Notes: generated by a model from the letters alone, not told the origin. Counted from the first letter of the stretch, positions 9,683-18,140 are shown. The stretch: DNA of 64,000 bases from G965212025 sp965215765 (GCA_965215765.1 OZ244118.1:124001-188000), one strand, 5' to 3'. Numbers and translations are program-made.

Positions 9683-10894
9683 TCAGTCCGAAGGCTGCGA
9701 GTGAACCAAGGGATAGGCATACTCCTCCAAATCATATTTTTCACCGGTTTGGACTATCTTCCAGATCATCTTTCCGTCTCTTTCAACAACTTTTATCTGC
9801 CACGTGACCAACCCGTTGGTTACGGACTTTGTGTGGTCTCCCAAGTGCTTGTGAATGAGATTAACCGGAACCGCGTACGCAACATCTCTGTCCAGACATC
9901 CCATTACGTAAAAGCCCACAGGAACCTCAGACATGTAGTCCACCTGCGTTTGTGTCAGGGAGAACATGTAATAAGGCTTGCTCGTGCCGTAGTGCCTTGA
10001 CACGCCCAGGCAGGCACGCACAACCCCGTCCGTACTGCCATAGCTACTGCCGGAACGGCGTTTCTTCTCGAACTTGAGCCCCTTGAACGCTGCCAGACCA
10101 TTGATCAGCGGTACGCGTTTCGCCACCAGATCATTCCTTTTGCGAGCTTTTCGGACTGTCGCTTTTCGCGGACTCTTGGCACTTTCCACAGGCGCTTTCG
10201 GGGCTTTCGGAGCAGGCTCCTTGGCGGGTTTTTTGGTTTTGCTAGCAACCGTCCCGCCGAGCTGACCAAGCAGATCCAAAAGAGGATCGACTTGCGTGTA
10301 TTCCACAGGTGCCAGAAAACCACGCGCGACCCGGGCAAAACCAGCCGACTCGTTCTCCATCTTTTCGGCAAGCCTGGCCAGAGCCTGGCAACTAACCAGT
10401 CTGGTATCCCAGCCATGTCGACTTCCCCGGATTTGCGCGGCCAACGCCGGCTCATCTTGTAACACGACCAAAAGCACCGGGCTCTGCTCTCCTTCAGGAG
10501 AACCAGCCCCTGCCTCGCCATGCGAAGACGACGCCGGAAGCGCCAATTTCACATCCAGGCGCAATTTATCTGCCTGCCAGACTCCAATTGAAGAACCCTG
10601 ACTTTCGTAAGAGCCATACTTCACTTGAAAGCCAAGTCGCCTGCCAAGATCATGCGCCACATCAAACAAGACACGGGTACGCTGATCATTTTCCTGATCA
10701 AAGCCGCTTTGAAGAAACTCTGTCAATTTTGCGACACTAAGTGCCCGCAATACTGCACGAAATTCCCTGGAGCACTTGGATCCATCTTTCAGAACCCCGT
10801 CTCCGCAGAACATAAGCACATCTTCAAGCCGGGCAACGCGCCCAACAACATCACTAATTTTTGTTCCCGCAGGAAACAACTTGAGTAAATTCAC
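9683..10894 (-). CDS. Putative PD-(D/E)XK-type nuclease / restriction-endonuclease-like protein
   Basis: A 403-residue protein not recognised with certainty. After a helical N-terminus, about residues 75-125 read R-R-L-G-F-Q-V-K-Y-G-S-Y, then G-V-W-Q-A-D, then L-R-L-D-V-K-L-A-L, resembling the core of restriction-like PD-(D/E)XK nucleases with D-V-K as the metal-binding D/E-x-K. This is followed by Q-I-R-G-S-R-H-G-W-D-T-R-L-V-S and a P-V-E-Y-T-Q-V-D-P-L-L-D-L-L block. A Lys/Pro/Ala-rich, strongly basic linker (about 220-260) could bind DNA. The C-terminal ~140 residues form a separate domain. Start GTG at 10894, with GGAGG 10 nt upstream. No methylase is adjacent, so it is not an obvious restriction-modification pair. 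A DNA-repair or solitary defence role is equally possible. Confidence 0.5.
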   Translation of the reverse strand: MNLLKLFPAGTKISDVVGRVARLEDVLMFCGDGVLKDGSKCSREFRAVLRALSVAKLTEFLQSGFDQENDQRTRVLFDVAHDLGRRLGFQVKYGSYESQGSSIGVWQADKLRLDVKLALPASSSHGEAGAGSPEGEQSPVLLVVLQDEPALAAQIRGSRHGWDTRLVSCQALARLAEKMENESAGFARVARGFLAPVEYTQVDPLLDLLGQLGGTVASKTKKPAKEPAPKAPKAPVESAKSPRKATVRKARKRNDLVAKRVPLINGLAAFKGLKFEKKRRSGSSYGSTDGVVRACLGVSRHYGTSKPYYMFSLTQTQVDYMSEVPVGFYVMGCLDRDVAYAVPVNLIHKHLGDHTKSVTNGLVTWQIKVVERDGKMIWKIVQTGEKYDLEEYAYPLVHSQPSD

Positions 10895-11277
10895 GAGTTA
10901 AAAGCCTCCACAACGCCTAACCAAAGGCATTTTTAAATAACTGAAAAAAATCACCGCATTAATTCGTATATACGAACCTCAGCAAGCTCCCCTTTGCGGT
11001 CTGACAGCGCCTCGTCAACGCCGACCTCTACAGGAACTTATACAAAGAACCTTCGCTAGCAGCAAAAGTTGCCTGACTATATCACAATATTGCCCCAAGG
11101 CAACACGAAAAACTGCTCTGGTATTTTAATTATTGCCCGAGGCTGTAGTAAATGGAGTTTTGCCCGCAAGATATGATATGAGAAAGACTAAGGCTTGCCT
11201 TGGAATAACAACAAAAGGCATAATCCTTACAACATCTTTGCAATGTATTTATGTCTAAAAAGGATTCGTGGGGGCGC
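10895..11277. other. Intergenic region between divergent nuclease gene and soxY
   Basis: About 380 bp with no credible gene. It should contain the divergent promoters for the nuclease gene and soxY. It is AT-rich near 10921-10980 and holds the palindrome annotated at 10963-10976. Confidence 0.5.
10963..10976. promoter_or_regulatory. 14-bp perfect palindrome, possible operator
   Basis: TTCGTATATACGAA is perfectly self-complementary and lies 69 bp upstream of the GTG start of the putative nuclease gene, where an operator would sit. A related inverted repeat follows the same gene. The binding protein is unknown. Confidence 0.4.
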
Positions 11278-11739
11278 ATGACAGCCACGGCACATAAGCC
11301 CCGACGCATATTTCTGTTACAGCTTGGCTCTGTTGCGGCACTTTGGCTTGTTGCCACCGGGAAAGCGTTCTCGGCTTGGCCAAAAGCACTTTTCACGTCT
11401 GACGATTTTGCAAAAACGCTTCACGAACTGACCGCTGGCCAGGAAATACAGAAAAGCCCGCAGTTAAGTCTGGAAGTGGACGATCAGACACAGAACGGAG
11501 CTCGGGTCAGAGTGGCGGTTGCGTCTTCTTTGCCTGATATCAAGCGCATCAGCATTCTGGTTGAGAACAATCCGGTTCCTTTGATATCGCAGTTTCTCTT
11601 CCACGATGAAAACGAAGCTTATGTTCAGTTCAATTTGAAAATGCAAGAGAGTTCGAATGTTCTGGCTTTGGTCGAAGCAGGCGGCAAATTTTTTAAAGAT
11701 GAAAAGTTTGTAAAAGTTGTCGGAGGTGGATGCGCTTAA
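11278..11739 (+). CDS. soxY: SoxY-like thiosulfate-oxidation carrier protein
   Basis: SoxY carries sulfur intermediates on a C-terminal cysteine during periplasmic thiosulfate oxidation, as a heterodimer with SoxZ. The N-terminus K-P-R-R-I-F-L-L-Q-L-G followed by a hydrophobic stretch and an Ala-rich end fits a twin-arginine signal, as is usual for SoxY. The body has the expected K-R-I-S-I-L-V-E-N-N-P-V-P-L block, and the chain ends V-V-G-G-G-C-A, presenting the carrier Cys at the very tip. Canonical SoxY tails have one or two Gly after this Cys; here a single Ala follows. I chose the ATG at 11278 because it puts the Arg pair near the start; an ATG at 11251 is also in frame. No soxZ or other sox gene is present, so it stands as an orphan. 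Confidence 0.75.
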   Translation: MTATAHKPRRIFLLQLGSVAALWLVATGKAFSAWPKALFTSDDFAKTLHELTAGQEIQKSPQLSLEVDDQTQNGARVRVAVASSLPDIKRISILVENNPVPLISQFLFHDENEAYVQFNLKMQESSNVLALVEAGGKFFKDEKFVKVVGGGCA

Positions 11740-12122
11740 TCAAAAGGGGTTCGGAGACCTTCTGCTCTCGGTGCTACGACACCGTGAGCAAAGCCTGACA
11801 AAGCAAGCGACTTTCCAACAATGAGCAAGTGTCCACAACACCTGCCTCCCATTATAAAAGCAAGGCTGAGTTCGCTTCGCCCGAATCCCGCTTGATGAGC
11901 TGGGCAACCAGAGCCACCCACGTCACATCCCTTCCTGAAGTGATGCAATGGCTATAAGGCAGGCGGAATAAGCAACATGCCCTTTCGTATATAATTTTCA
12001 GGAGGGACATAGCTGTTTCCAAAAACGGGTTTCTACGCCAGGCTTAATTTATGAGCACTGTGTCTCCTGAACTTCAGGTTCACAGGCAAGAAAAAACAAA
12101 AAAGGGCATATCTTGAAGAAGC
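11740..12122. other. Intergenic region between soxY and the esterase gene
   Basis: About 380 bp with no credible gene. No soxZ or recognisable soxZ remnant was seen. A hairpin follows soxY (annotated separately). AT-rich sequence with a TATAAT-like hexamer near 11986-11995 may belong to the esterase promoter. Confidence 0.45.
11767..11788 (+). terminator. Possible soxY terminator hairpin
   Basis: CTCGGTG and CACCGTGAG pair with one bulged base around a 6-nt loop, 28 bp after the soxY stop. There is no clear T-run, so this is a weak intrinsic terminator at best. Confidence 0.3.
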
Positions 12123-12839
12123 ATGCAAACTGAAGTGCCGGGTCCGGCGAAAACGCCCCTGTCATGCCACTATCTGGGTGAGCGCAAGCGCCCACAAAGC
12201 GCAATCATTTTGCTACACGGTCTGGGTGCCGACGCAAGCGACTTGATGAGCTTTGCGCGGCTTCTCCCTTTTACGCAGGACGGCAAAACGCTTTTGGTCT
12301 TCCCCCAAGCCCCGCTACTCCCGGTCACGATCTGTCAAGGAGCCTTGATGCCCGCCTGGTTCGATATTTACACCTTTGAAAAAGATGGCGAGCAAGACCA
12401 CCGAGGGTTGCTACATACCTGTGAAGCGGTACGGGCGATCATCGCAGAATTGCAGGAAAACGACGTGCCGATCGGTCGCATTGTACTCGGCGGCTTTTCC
12501 CAAGGAGGTGCTGTAGCTCTTCACTGTGCCACGCACGGGACGGAAGCAATCGCCGGTGCCGCAGGATTTTCAGCCTACCTGCCACCAACTAAAGAGCCAC
12601 TGCCTTCCACTTCGCCGCGCTTACCGATTTTTATGTCACACGGAATTTACGATGAAATCATCAGCCTGGAGATTTCCCGGCTGAGCCGCGACCGTTTGCG
12701 CTCAGCAAGCCATACCGTGTTTTTCCAGACCTATCCGGTCGGCCATAGCCTCGATAAAGATGTGGCTACAGATTTTTCCCGTTGGTGCGCGCGGCTTTTG
12801 GATCATGGAACATTGGACAAGTCCAGCTTCACTTCCTGA
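12123..12839 (+). CDS. Phospholipase/carboxylesterase family alpha/beta hydrolase
   Basis: Serine hydrolase of the family that includes bacterial EstB-type carboxylesterases and acyl-protein thioesterase homologues. It probably cleaves short-chain carboxylic esters in the cytoplasm; no signal peptide is present. The oxyanion-hole block L-L-H-G-L-G-A-D is at residues 30-37. The nucleophile Ser126 sits in G-G-F-S-Q-G-G, and the acid and base of the triad are Asp177 (S-H-G-x-Y-D) and His208 (V-G-H-S-L-D). Length (238) is close to the family norm. The gene is convergent with zipA. Its last third has been copied twice downstream (12904-13009 and 13227-13480), each copy joined to pieces of the zipA 3' end. 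This upstream copy is the only complete one. Confidence 0.9.
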   Translation: MQTEVPGPAKTPLSCHYLGERKRPQSAIILLHGLGADASDLMSFARLLPFTQDGKTLLVFPQAPLLPVTICQGALMPAWFDIYTFEKDGEQDHRGLLHTCEAVRAIIAELQENDVPIGRIVLGGFSQGGAVALHCATHGTEAIAGAAGFSAYLPPTKEPLPSTSPRLPIFMSHGIYDEIISLEISRLSRDRLRSASHTVFFQTYPVGHSLDKDVATDFSRWCARLLDHGTLDKSSFTS

Positions 12840-12856
12840 TCCTGCCCCCTCTTTTG

Positions 12857-12881
12857 GCAGGACGGTTCAACGTTCCTGCCT
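12857..12881. terminator. Bidirectional hairpin terminator after the esterase gene, copy 1
   Basis: GGCAGGACG and CGTTCCTGCC form a 9-10 bp stem with one bulge around GTTCAA, 17 bp after the esterase stop. A C/T-rich run precedes it (giving an A/G-rich run on the other strand), and it lies between convergent genes, so it could stop transcription from both sides. It was carried along in the duplications. Confidence 0.55.
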
Positions 12882-12903
12882 TCTGTTACCCAGGTTCATC
12901 AGA

Positions 12904-13009
12904 GGTCGGCCATAGCCTCAATAAAGATGTGGCTACAGATTTTTCCCGTTGGTGCGCCCGGCTTTTGGATCATGGAACATTGGACAAGCCCAGCTTCACT
13001 TCCTGGTCC
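12904..13009 (+). pseudogene. Esterase 3'-end fragment (internal copy)
   Basis: Repeats the last ~35 codons of the esterase, starting at the G-H-S-L catalytic-His motif. Asp of the H-S-L-D motif has become Asn, and the stop TGA has become TGG, so the frame runs on into the terminator copy. It has no start signal of its own and is a duplication scar, not a gene. Confidence 0.8.
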
Positions 13010-13022
13010 AGCCCCCTCTTTT

Positions 13023-13047
13023 GGCAGGACGGTTCAACGTTCCTGCC
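13023..13047. terminator. Hairpin terminator, copy 2
   Basis: Exact copy of the hairpin at 12857-12881, duplicated with the surrounding segment. Confidence 0.5.
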
Positions 13048-13052
13048 TTCTG

Positions 13053-13226
13053 TTACCCAGGTTCATCAGAGGTCGGGAAAAACACCTGTTTGTTCTCGTC
13101 AAGAACTTCTCCTCCCAACTGCTCCGCCATTAGCACAGCACGATCCAACAGGCATTTGCGCACCAGCCGCACATCACTGTCAGACTGAAAAACAGCGATG
13201 AAACTCAAGCCTCCGGTGCGGCATTC
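13053..13226 (-). pseudogene. zipA 3'-end fragment
   Basis: On the minus strand this encodes the last ~57 residues of the ZipA-like protein, including T-G-G-L-S-F-I-A-V-F and the C-terminal V-F-F-P-T-S-D-E-P-G with its TAA. It begins abruptly at 13226, where the sequence changes to esterase coding sequence. It has no start codon context and is a truncated duplicate of the intact gene at 13509-14078. Confidence 0.85.
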
Positions 13227-13480
13227 TTCCACTTCGCCGCGCTTACCGATTTTTATGTCTCACGGAATTTACGATGAAATCATCAGCCTGGAGATTTCCC
13301 GGCTGAGCCGCGACCGTTTGCGCTCAGCAAGCCATACCGTGTTTTTCCAGACCTGTCCGGTCGGCCATAGCCTTGATTAAAGATGTGGCAACAGATTTTT
13401 CCCGTTGGTGCGCGCGGCTTTTGGATCATGGAACATTGGACAAGTCCAGCTTCACTTCCTGGTCCAGCCCCCTCTTTTGG
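13227..13480 (+). pseudogene. Esterase 3'-half fragment
   Basis: Copy of the esterase from about codon 161 onward, carrying the S-H-G-I-Y-D-E catalytic-Asp block but not the nucleophile Ser. One inserted T at about 13376 shifts the frame right after the catalytic His and creates an early stop. It cannot encode an active enzyme. Confidence 0.85.
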
Positions 13481-13503
13481 CAGGACGGTTCAACGTTCCT
13501 GCC
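13479..13503. terminator. Hairpin terminator, copy 3 (adjacent to intact zipA)
   Basis: Third exact copy of the GGCAGGA hairpin, ending 6 bp before the zipA stop codon on the minus strand. It is the likely working terminator of the smc-zipA transcript. Confidence 0.55.
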
Positions 13504-13508
13504 TTCTG

Positions 13509-14078
13509 TTACCCAGGTTCATCGGAGGTCGGGAAAAACACCTGCTTGTTCTCGTCAAGAACTTCTCCTCCCAACTGCTCCGCCATTAGCACAGCACGAT
13601 CCAACAGGCATTTGCGAACCAGCTGCACATCACTGTCAGACGGAAAAACAGCGATGAAACTCAAGCCTCCGGTGCGGCATTCATCCATCTTCTCCCACTC
13701 AAATTCCCCCGGCTCAAACATGCTCGCGACCAGAAACCTGGTTTTCTTTTCCTCCATCCCGTCCACCACAAAACGAAAACTTCCCCGGTGCTCCCCAAAA
13801 GTTTCCAGGCCGACTTTTTGGGCGGCTTGAAGGATCTGCATACCAGAAAACGGTTCGCCGCTCGCCGCTCGAAGGCACACAACGAGCGTCTCCGGTGGCT
13901 GTGTAACGGCAACAATTGTCGAATCCCGAGGGGCAGGAGGCGTCGGAGGGGGCTTCGTTTTGGGAGAGCCTCGCCTTTTGAAAAAACGTGGCGGGAACTT
14001 TGTAAACCAGAAAACCCCAATAAAAAACACCAAGCCCAGCAACAGCAAATAACCGCGTAATTCTTCTTTCGGACTCAC
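13509..14078 (-). CDS. zipA: ZipA-like cell-division protein
   Basis: Membrane-anchored protein that tethers FtsZ to the inner membrane early in division in gammaproteobacteria. Residues 10-28 form one membrane segment at the N-terminus, followed by a short basic and Pro-rich linker (about 35-55) and a ZipA C-terminal FtsZ-binding domain. In that domain V-C-L-R-A-A-S-G-E-P-F-S-G-M-Q-I-L-Q opens the fold, and the family-typical blocks F-G-E-H-R and P-G-E-F follow. The linker is much shorter than in E. coli (190 against about 330 residues), as in many other gammaproteobacteria. It starts with GTG only 6 bp after smc, so the two are co-transcribed. The ligA gene that often follows is absent; duplication debris lies there instead. 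Confidence 0.8.
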   Translation of the reverse strand: MSPKEELRGYLLLLGLVFFIGVFWFTKFPPRFFKRRGSPKTKPPPTPPAPRDSTIVAVTQPPETLVVCLRAASGEPFSGMQILQAAQKVGLETFGEHRGSFRFVVDGMEEKKTRFLVASMFEPGEFEWEKMDECRTGGLSFIAVFPSDSDVQLVRKCLLDRAVLMAEQLGGEVLDENKQVFFPTSDEPG

Positions 14079-14084
14079 TCTCTC

Positions 14085-17000
14085 TCAAGCCTCAATGAAC
14101 TGCAAAACACTCTCAATATCGACTGACACAACTTTTGAAACCCCCGCTTCTGCCATTGTAACCCCTACCAGAAAGTCCATGGCCTCCATGGCGATTTTAT
14201 TGTGCGTCACAGCTATGAACTGGGTCTGCATTTTCATTTTCTGCAACAAATCGCAAAAGCGCATGACATTGTTTTCATCCAGCGAAGCGTCGACTTCGTC
14301 CAAGATACAAAAAGGAGCCGGGTTCAATTGAAACATGGAAAACACAAGTGCCAGTGAAACCAGGGTTTTTTCACCACCAGACAACAATCCTACCGAAACA
14401 ACTTTATGTCCGGGAAGGCACGCCGTAACACGCACTCCGATTTCCATCCAGTCCCCGTCCGCTCCTTCCATTTCCAGACGGGCGTATCCACCACCGAAAA
14501 TAACCGGAAAAAGACATTCCAGGTTGGCGTTAACTTTCTCGAAGGTCTCGTCGAATTTAGTCCTCGTTTCCCGGTCAATTTTGCTCATTGCTTTAAGCAG
14601 CGTTACCAAAGCATCGCTGAGATCCTCGTGCTGGCCGTCCAAATACGCTTTTCTTTCCTTCAGCCCGACTAGCTCATCCACTGCAGCAGCGTTGGTCACA
14701 CCCAAGCTCTGAATACGGGCTTGTGTCTGCTCCAATTGCTCCCGGTGGCTACTTTCGCTCGCGTTTTCAGCCAGCGCAGAACGCACGGCTTCCGAATCCT
14801 TTACCGTTTCCGCCAACCTGTCTCGCAAGTCTTCACAGCGCGTCGTGCTGACCAGCAGTTCCGACGAGATTTGCTCACAGGATTTCTGCGCAGCGCCAAC
14901 TTCTTTTTCCAGAAGGGACTGCTTCTCTTGCAGCCTGGCAACGAGGGCTTTCAACTTGGCACCTTGCTCATTCGCCTCAACCAGGAGCTTTTCCTCCCTG
15001 GCGTATGCCTCACGCAAGCTTGCAAGTTTTCCATCATGCGGATCTCCGGACGACAGCCCAAAGCCATGAATGGAGCGTTCAAGATCCGCCAAATGTTTCT
15101 CGCTCGTCTGTACGCTGTCCTGAAGGAACTCGATGTTGTCAGTCGTTGTTTTCTGTTGCTGACAAAGCGATGCCAGCTCCGCTTCCCGGACTTTATGCGT
15201 CTGCAGAAAAGAATTCAGCTCTTCTCTTGCGGTCAAAAGTTGCGCTTCTAGCAATTTTTCATGTTTCTGCAAAAGAACGCCTTCCTGTTCCCGTTCAGAT
15301 AGCTTGGCCTCGGCCTGGCGCACGTCAGTCCCGACTTGTTGACGCTGAAGCAGTAATGTTTTTTCTTGCTCCTGAAGCGCGCGCTCGGTCTCGGCAAGCG
15401 CAGACTGACGCTTGTTTTCCTGCGCCAGCGACTCCTCGTGGCGCGCGTACTCTGCCGCCAGTGATGCCATGGTTTGAAACGCTTTTTCGGCAGCAGATTG
15501 CTTTTTATCCCGGCTTTCTTCCAAAGCGATGCGGTTCAGGCGCACCTGAGCACTTTCATCGCGAATGCTCTCCAGGTCTTTTTTTGCGTTTTCCAAGTGT
15601 TCACGCAAATCATCAATGCTGCGCGCACGAAACAGAACCTGATTCTCCCGAACCTCACTACGGCTGATTTTCAGCCAGTGCTTACCAATCCAGACGCCGT
15701 CTGGCGTCAGCAGGCTTTCGTGAGGCAACAAAGTCTTCCGCTTCGCCAAGCCCTGATCCAGACTGTCAACAAAGCCGACACTCGCCAAAGGGTGCTCCAG
15801 GCAGACAGGTGAATCGACTTTCGTGGCAAGCGTTCCTGTTGCTACCGGCGCATTGGCCTCTTCCACTATGAACAGTTCGCCCTGACCAAGCTGCCCCACT
15901 GCTTGCGCGTAATCATCCAGGGAAGGCACACATACTGCTTGCAGCCAACCGCCGAGCACAGTTTCCACCAGACTTTCCCAACCTTTTTCAGCACGGATGT
16001 GTTCGCAAAGACAGTCTCTGCTATTTAATCCCGCGCTCTCCAGCCAAGCGGCAAAGGTCTTTTCATCGTGTCCCAGTCGGGATTTCTGGAGAGCCTCCAA
16101 AGAAGCCAGTTCCTGCTGCAACACCATGACTTTTGCGGTTGCTTTTTCAAGTTGCTCAAGCAAAGTCCGTTCCGCGCGCCGCAAGTTGCTGGCGTCTGTG
16201 CGTAGTTCTTCGAGCCGCACACGGTTCAATTCGCAGGCTTCCCGGCCAGACTCAAGTTGTTTTTTTCGCTCCTCCTGCTTCGTCAAAGCGCGCTTGACTG
16301 TCTGCGCATCTTGCTCATTCCGGGTCTTTTCTCCGGCCTGACGCACACGCTTCAGCTCCTTTCCAAAAGATTCGGCAGCACTTTTTTGCCGCTGTGCGTT
16401 TTCGTATGCAGCGCGCAACTCCGCCTGTTGCGATTGTCGTTGTGCGCGAGCAGATTCGTGATGATCTCGACAACCACGCAACTTTTCCTGCAGGGTGTTT
16501 TCTCGTTCAGCAAGTCCGTCTGCGGGGTTTTCCAATCCCTGAATGGCTTTTTGCAACTCCTCAACCCGGCTTTTTTGCTTTTCCAGCTCAAGTCGGTTTT
16601 TACCCAACACGTGCTCCGTTTCTTCATGATTTTTGTGCAGTTGCGCCAGGTTGCGTTCGCGGTTTTCGATTTCATGCTCCAGAACAGCAATCTCACGCTC
16701 CAGTTTCAGACAGACTTCTTTGCTTTCTTGTTGCTTCCCGTTATTTTCTCCTGATCGCTCCTGTTGTTCTTTCCGTTCGGTGTCCAGCAGCTTCAGTTCC
16801 TTTTCGAGTCGTTCACTCTCGTCTCGCAACTGCTCCAGCTGTTCCCTGAAAGCTCTCTGCTCTTTTTCCCGACCCAGCAGTTGCAGGCAAAGCAGTTCCG
16901 CCTGCAGTTGTTTTTGCTGCTCCAGCAGCTTTTTGTATCGTTCGGCCTGCCGCGCCTGTCGTGTGGTTTTCTCGAATTGCTTCCTGACCTCTTCGCGAAT

Positions 17001-17585
17001 GTCTTCCAGGCGTTCCAGGTTTTCGCGTGTCCGGCGCATACGCAGTTCGGTATCACGCCGCCGATCCCGATACAGCGAAAGCCCTGCAGCCTCTTCCAGG
17101 CAATTTCGCAAATCTCTGGGCTTGGCTTGAACAAAACCCTCAATCACGCCTTGACCAATAATCGCGTAACTGTTGCCACCCAACCCGGTTCCGGAAAAGA
17201 AATCCACTATGTCCCGCCGCCGACAGCGGGTTTCGTTTATAAAGAAACCAGACTCGTTGCCACGCGAGACCTCGCGGCGCAAAACCAGCTCCGAAAAATC
17301 GGCGTATCTTCCCGGAAAGCCACCCCGTTCATTGTCAAAATGTAGCTCCACGCTGGCTCGCCCGAGCGGCTTGCGGATATTCGTGCCGTCAAATATGACC
17401 TTGTCAAGCGTGCCGGCACGCAGGGAATACGCGGCGTCTCCGATCACCCAACGGATGGCGTCCACAATATTGGACTTTCCACAACCATTCGGACCCACGA
17501 TGCCCGTCACCGAGTGGGCAAAAACGACGCTCGTTGGTTCGGGGAAGGTTTTAAAGCCAGATATGCGTACCTTGCAAAGTCTCAT
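14085..17585 (-). CDS. smc: Chromosome segregation protein SMC
   Basis: Structural-maintenance-of-chromosomes ATPase that organises and helps segregate the chromosome, loaded at parS sites by ParB in many bacteria. The 1166-residue chain has Walker A G-P-N-G-C-G-K-S-N at 31-39, a long coiled coil, a central hinge (about 500-650), a second coiled coil, the signature L-L-S-G-G-E-K-T-L and Walker B C-I-L-D-E-V-D-A-S-L-D near the C-terminus. I place the start at the ATG at 17585, where the conserved M-R-L-C-K-V-R-I-S-G-F-K-T-F begins; the open frame extends 69 codons further upstream without similarity. It heads the smc-zipA operon and is divergent from queF (81 bp apart). ScpA and ScpB are not in the window. 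Confidence 0.95.
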   Translation of the reverse strand: MRLCKVRISGFKTFPEPTSVVFAHSVTGIVGPNGCGKSNIVDAIRWVIGDAAYSLRAGTLDKVIFDGTNIRKPLGRASVELHFDNERGGFPGRYADFSELVLRREVSRGNESGFFINETRCRRRDIVDFFSGTGLGGNSYAIIGQGVIEGFVQAKPRDLRNCLEEAAGLSLYRDRRRDTELRMRRTRENLERLEDIREEVRKQFEKTTRQARQAERYKKLLEQQKQLQAELLCLQLLGREKEQRAFREQLEQLRDESERLEKELKLLDTERKEQQERSGENNGKQQESKEVCLKLEREIAVLEHEIENRERNLAQLHKNHEETEHVLGKNRLELEKQKSRVEELQKAIQGLENPADGLAERENTLQEKLRGCRDHHESARAQRQSQQAELRAAYENAQRQKSAAESFGKELKRVRQAGEKTRNEQDAQTVKRALTKQEERKKQLESGREACELNRVRLEELRTDASNLRRAERTLLEQLEKATAKVMVLQQELASLEALQKSRLGHDEKTFAAWLESAGLNSRDCLCEHIRAEKGWESLVETVLGGWLQAVCVPSLDDYAQAVGQLGQGELFIVEEANAPVATGTLATKVDSPVCLEHPLASVGFVDSLDQGLAKRKTLLPHESLLTPDGVWIGKHWLKISRSEVRENQVLFRARSIDDLREHLENAKKDLESIRDESAQVRLNRIALEESRDKKQSAAEKAFQTMASLAAEYARHEESLAQENKRQSALAETERALQEQEKTLLLQRQQVGTDVRQAEAKLSEREQEGVLLQKHEKLLEAQLLTAREELNSFLQTHKVREAELASLCQQQKTTTDNIEFLQDSVQTSEKHLADLERSIHGFGLSSGDPHDGKLASLREAYAREEKLLVEANEQGAKLKALVARLQEKQSLLEKEVGAAQKSCEQISSELLVSTTRCEDLRDRLAETVKDSEAVRSALAENASESSHREQLEQTQARIQSLGVTNAAAVDELVGLKERKAYLDGQHEDLSDALVTLLKAMSKIDRETRTKFDETFEKVNANLECLFPVIFGGGYARLEMEGADGDWMEIGVRVTACLPGHKVVSVGLLSGGEKTLVSLALVFSMFQLNPAPFCILDEVDASLDENNVMRFCDLLQKMKMQTQFIAVTHNKIAMEAMDFLVGVTMAEAGVSKVVSVDIESVLQFIEA

Positions 17586-17666
17586 TAAACTTGCGGTTTC
17601 CAGAAAAAAACACGATATTAACGAGGGATCAGGACACAGACCTCCCCGGCGCTTCCTGACGATACC

Positions 17667-18035
17667 ATGACACTTGAAAACCTGCAAAAATCTGGAAGTT
17701 TTGAAATCTTCCCTAACCCGAAGCCAAGCCGAAACTACGAAATTCGTATTGACACGCTGGAATTCACTTGTCTGTGCCCACGCACCGGACAACCGGACTT
17801 CGCGACTTTGTTACTGGAATACGTGCCGGACACGCTCTGCGTGGAACTGAAAAGCCTGCGTGAGTATCTGCGATCTTTTCGCAACACCCCCGCTTTTCAT
17901 GAAGCGGTCACCAACGAAATTATCGATGCTTTTTGCGCGGCACTTTCTCCTCGTTCTGTGAAACTGACGGCTTCTTTCAACGTCCGGGGCGGGCTGTCTA
18001 CCACCATCGTGGTCAAGCACTCCAAGGGTCAGTAA
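17667..18035 (+). CDS. queF: NADPH-dependent 7-cyano-7-deazaguanine reductase
   Basis: Reduces preQ0 to preQ1 in queuosine biosynthesis, which modifies the wobble base of GUN-anticodon tRNAs. The 122-residue chain is the short, single-domain (YkvM) form. The active-site block C-L-C-P-R-T-G-Q-P-D-F holds the catalytic Cys37 that forms the thioimide with preQ0 and the catalytic Asp44. The NADPH-binding block C-V-E-L-K-S-L-R-E-Y follows, then the family's E-A-V-T-N-E-I segment. It is divergent from smc and 105 bp upstream of hslV in the same direction, possibly within one transcript. Confidence 0.92.
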   Translation: MTLENLQKSGSFEIFPNPKPSRNYEIRIDTLEFTCLCPRTGQPDFATLLLEYVPDTLCVELKSLREYLRSFRNTPAFHEAVTNEIIDAFCAALSPRSVKLTASFNVRGGLSTTIVVKHSKGQ

Positions 18036-18140
18036 AGCTGCACAAAATTGCCGGGGTCTTTTGGCAATCTTGAGCACTCCCCGACCACTCGCACGAAAAC
18101 GGGTGTTGTAAAATGACCAAGCTGTAAACCGGAGCAAAAC

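Larger units (their letters stand above)
12605..13683. repeat. Tandem duplication spanning the convergent 3' ends of the esterase and zipA genes
   Basis: The segment running from the last third of the esterase gene through the shared terminator into the last ~170 bp of zipA is present twice (about 12605-13226 and 13227-13683). The first unit also holds a smaller 167-bp internal duplication (12737-12903 repeated from 12904). The inner junction falls exactly on GGTCGG, found both in the esterase (P-V-G-H codons) and near the zipA end, so it is a 6-bp microhomology join. The outer junction falls on a short TTC shared by both parents. Copies differ by only a few substitutions and one inserted base, so they are recent. 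Confidence 0.85.

Noticed and set aside
9262..9807. A 181-residue plus-strand gene overlapping the nuclease 3' end
   Set aside because: No ribosome binding site, no recognisable motif, mixed composition, and it overlaps the better-supported gene on the other strand.
16257..17345. Long open frames on the plus strand opposite smc
   Set aside because: They mirror the codon pattern of the SMC coiled coil and show Ser/Phe/Leu-rich low-complexity products.
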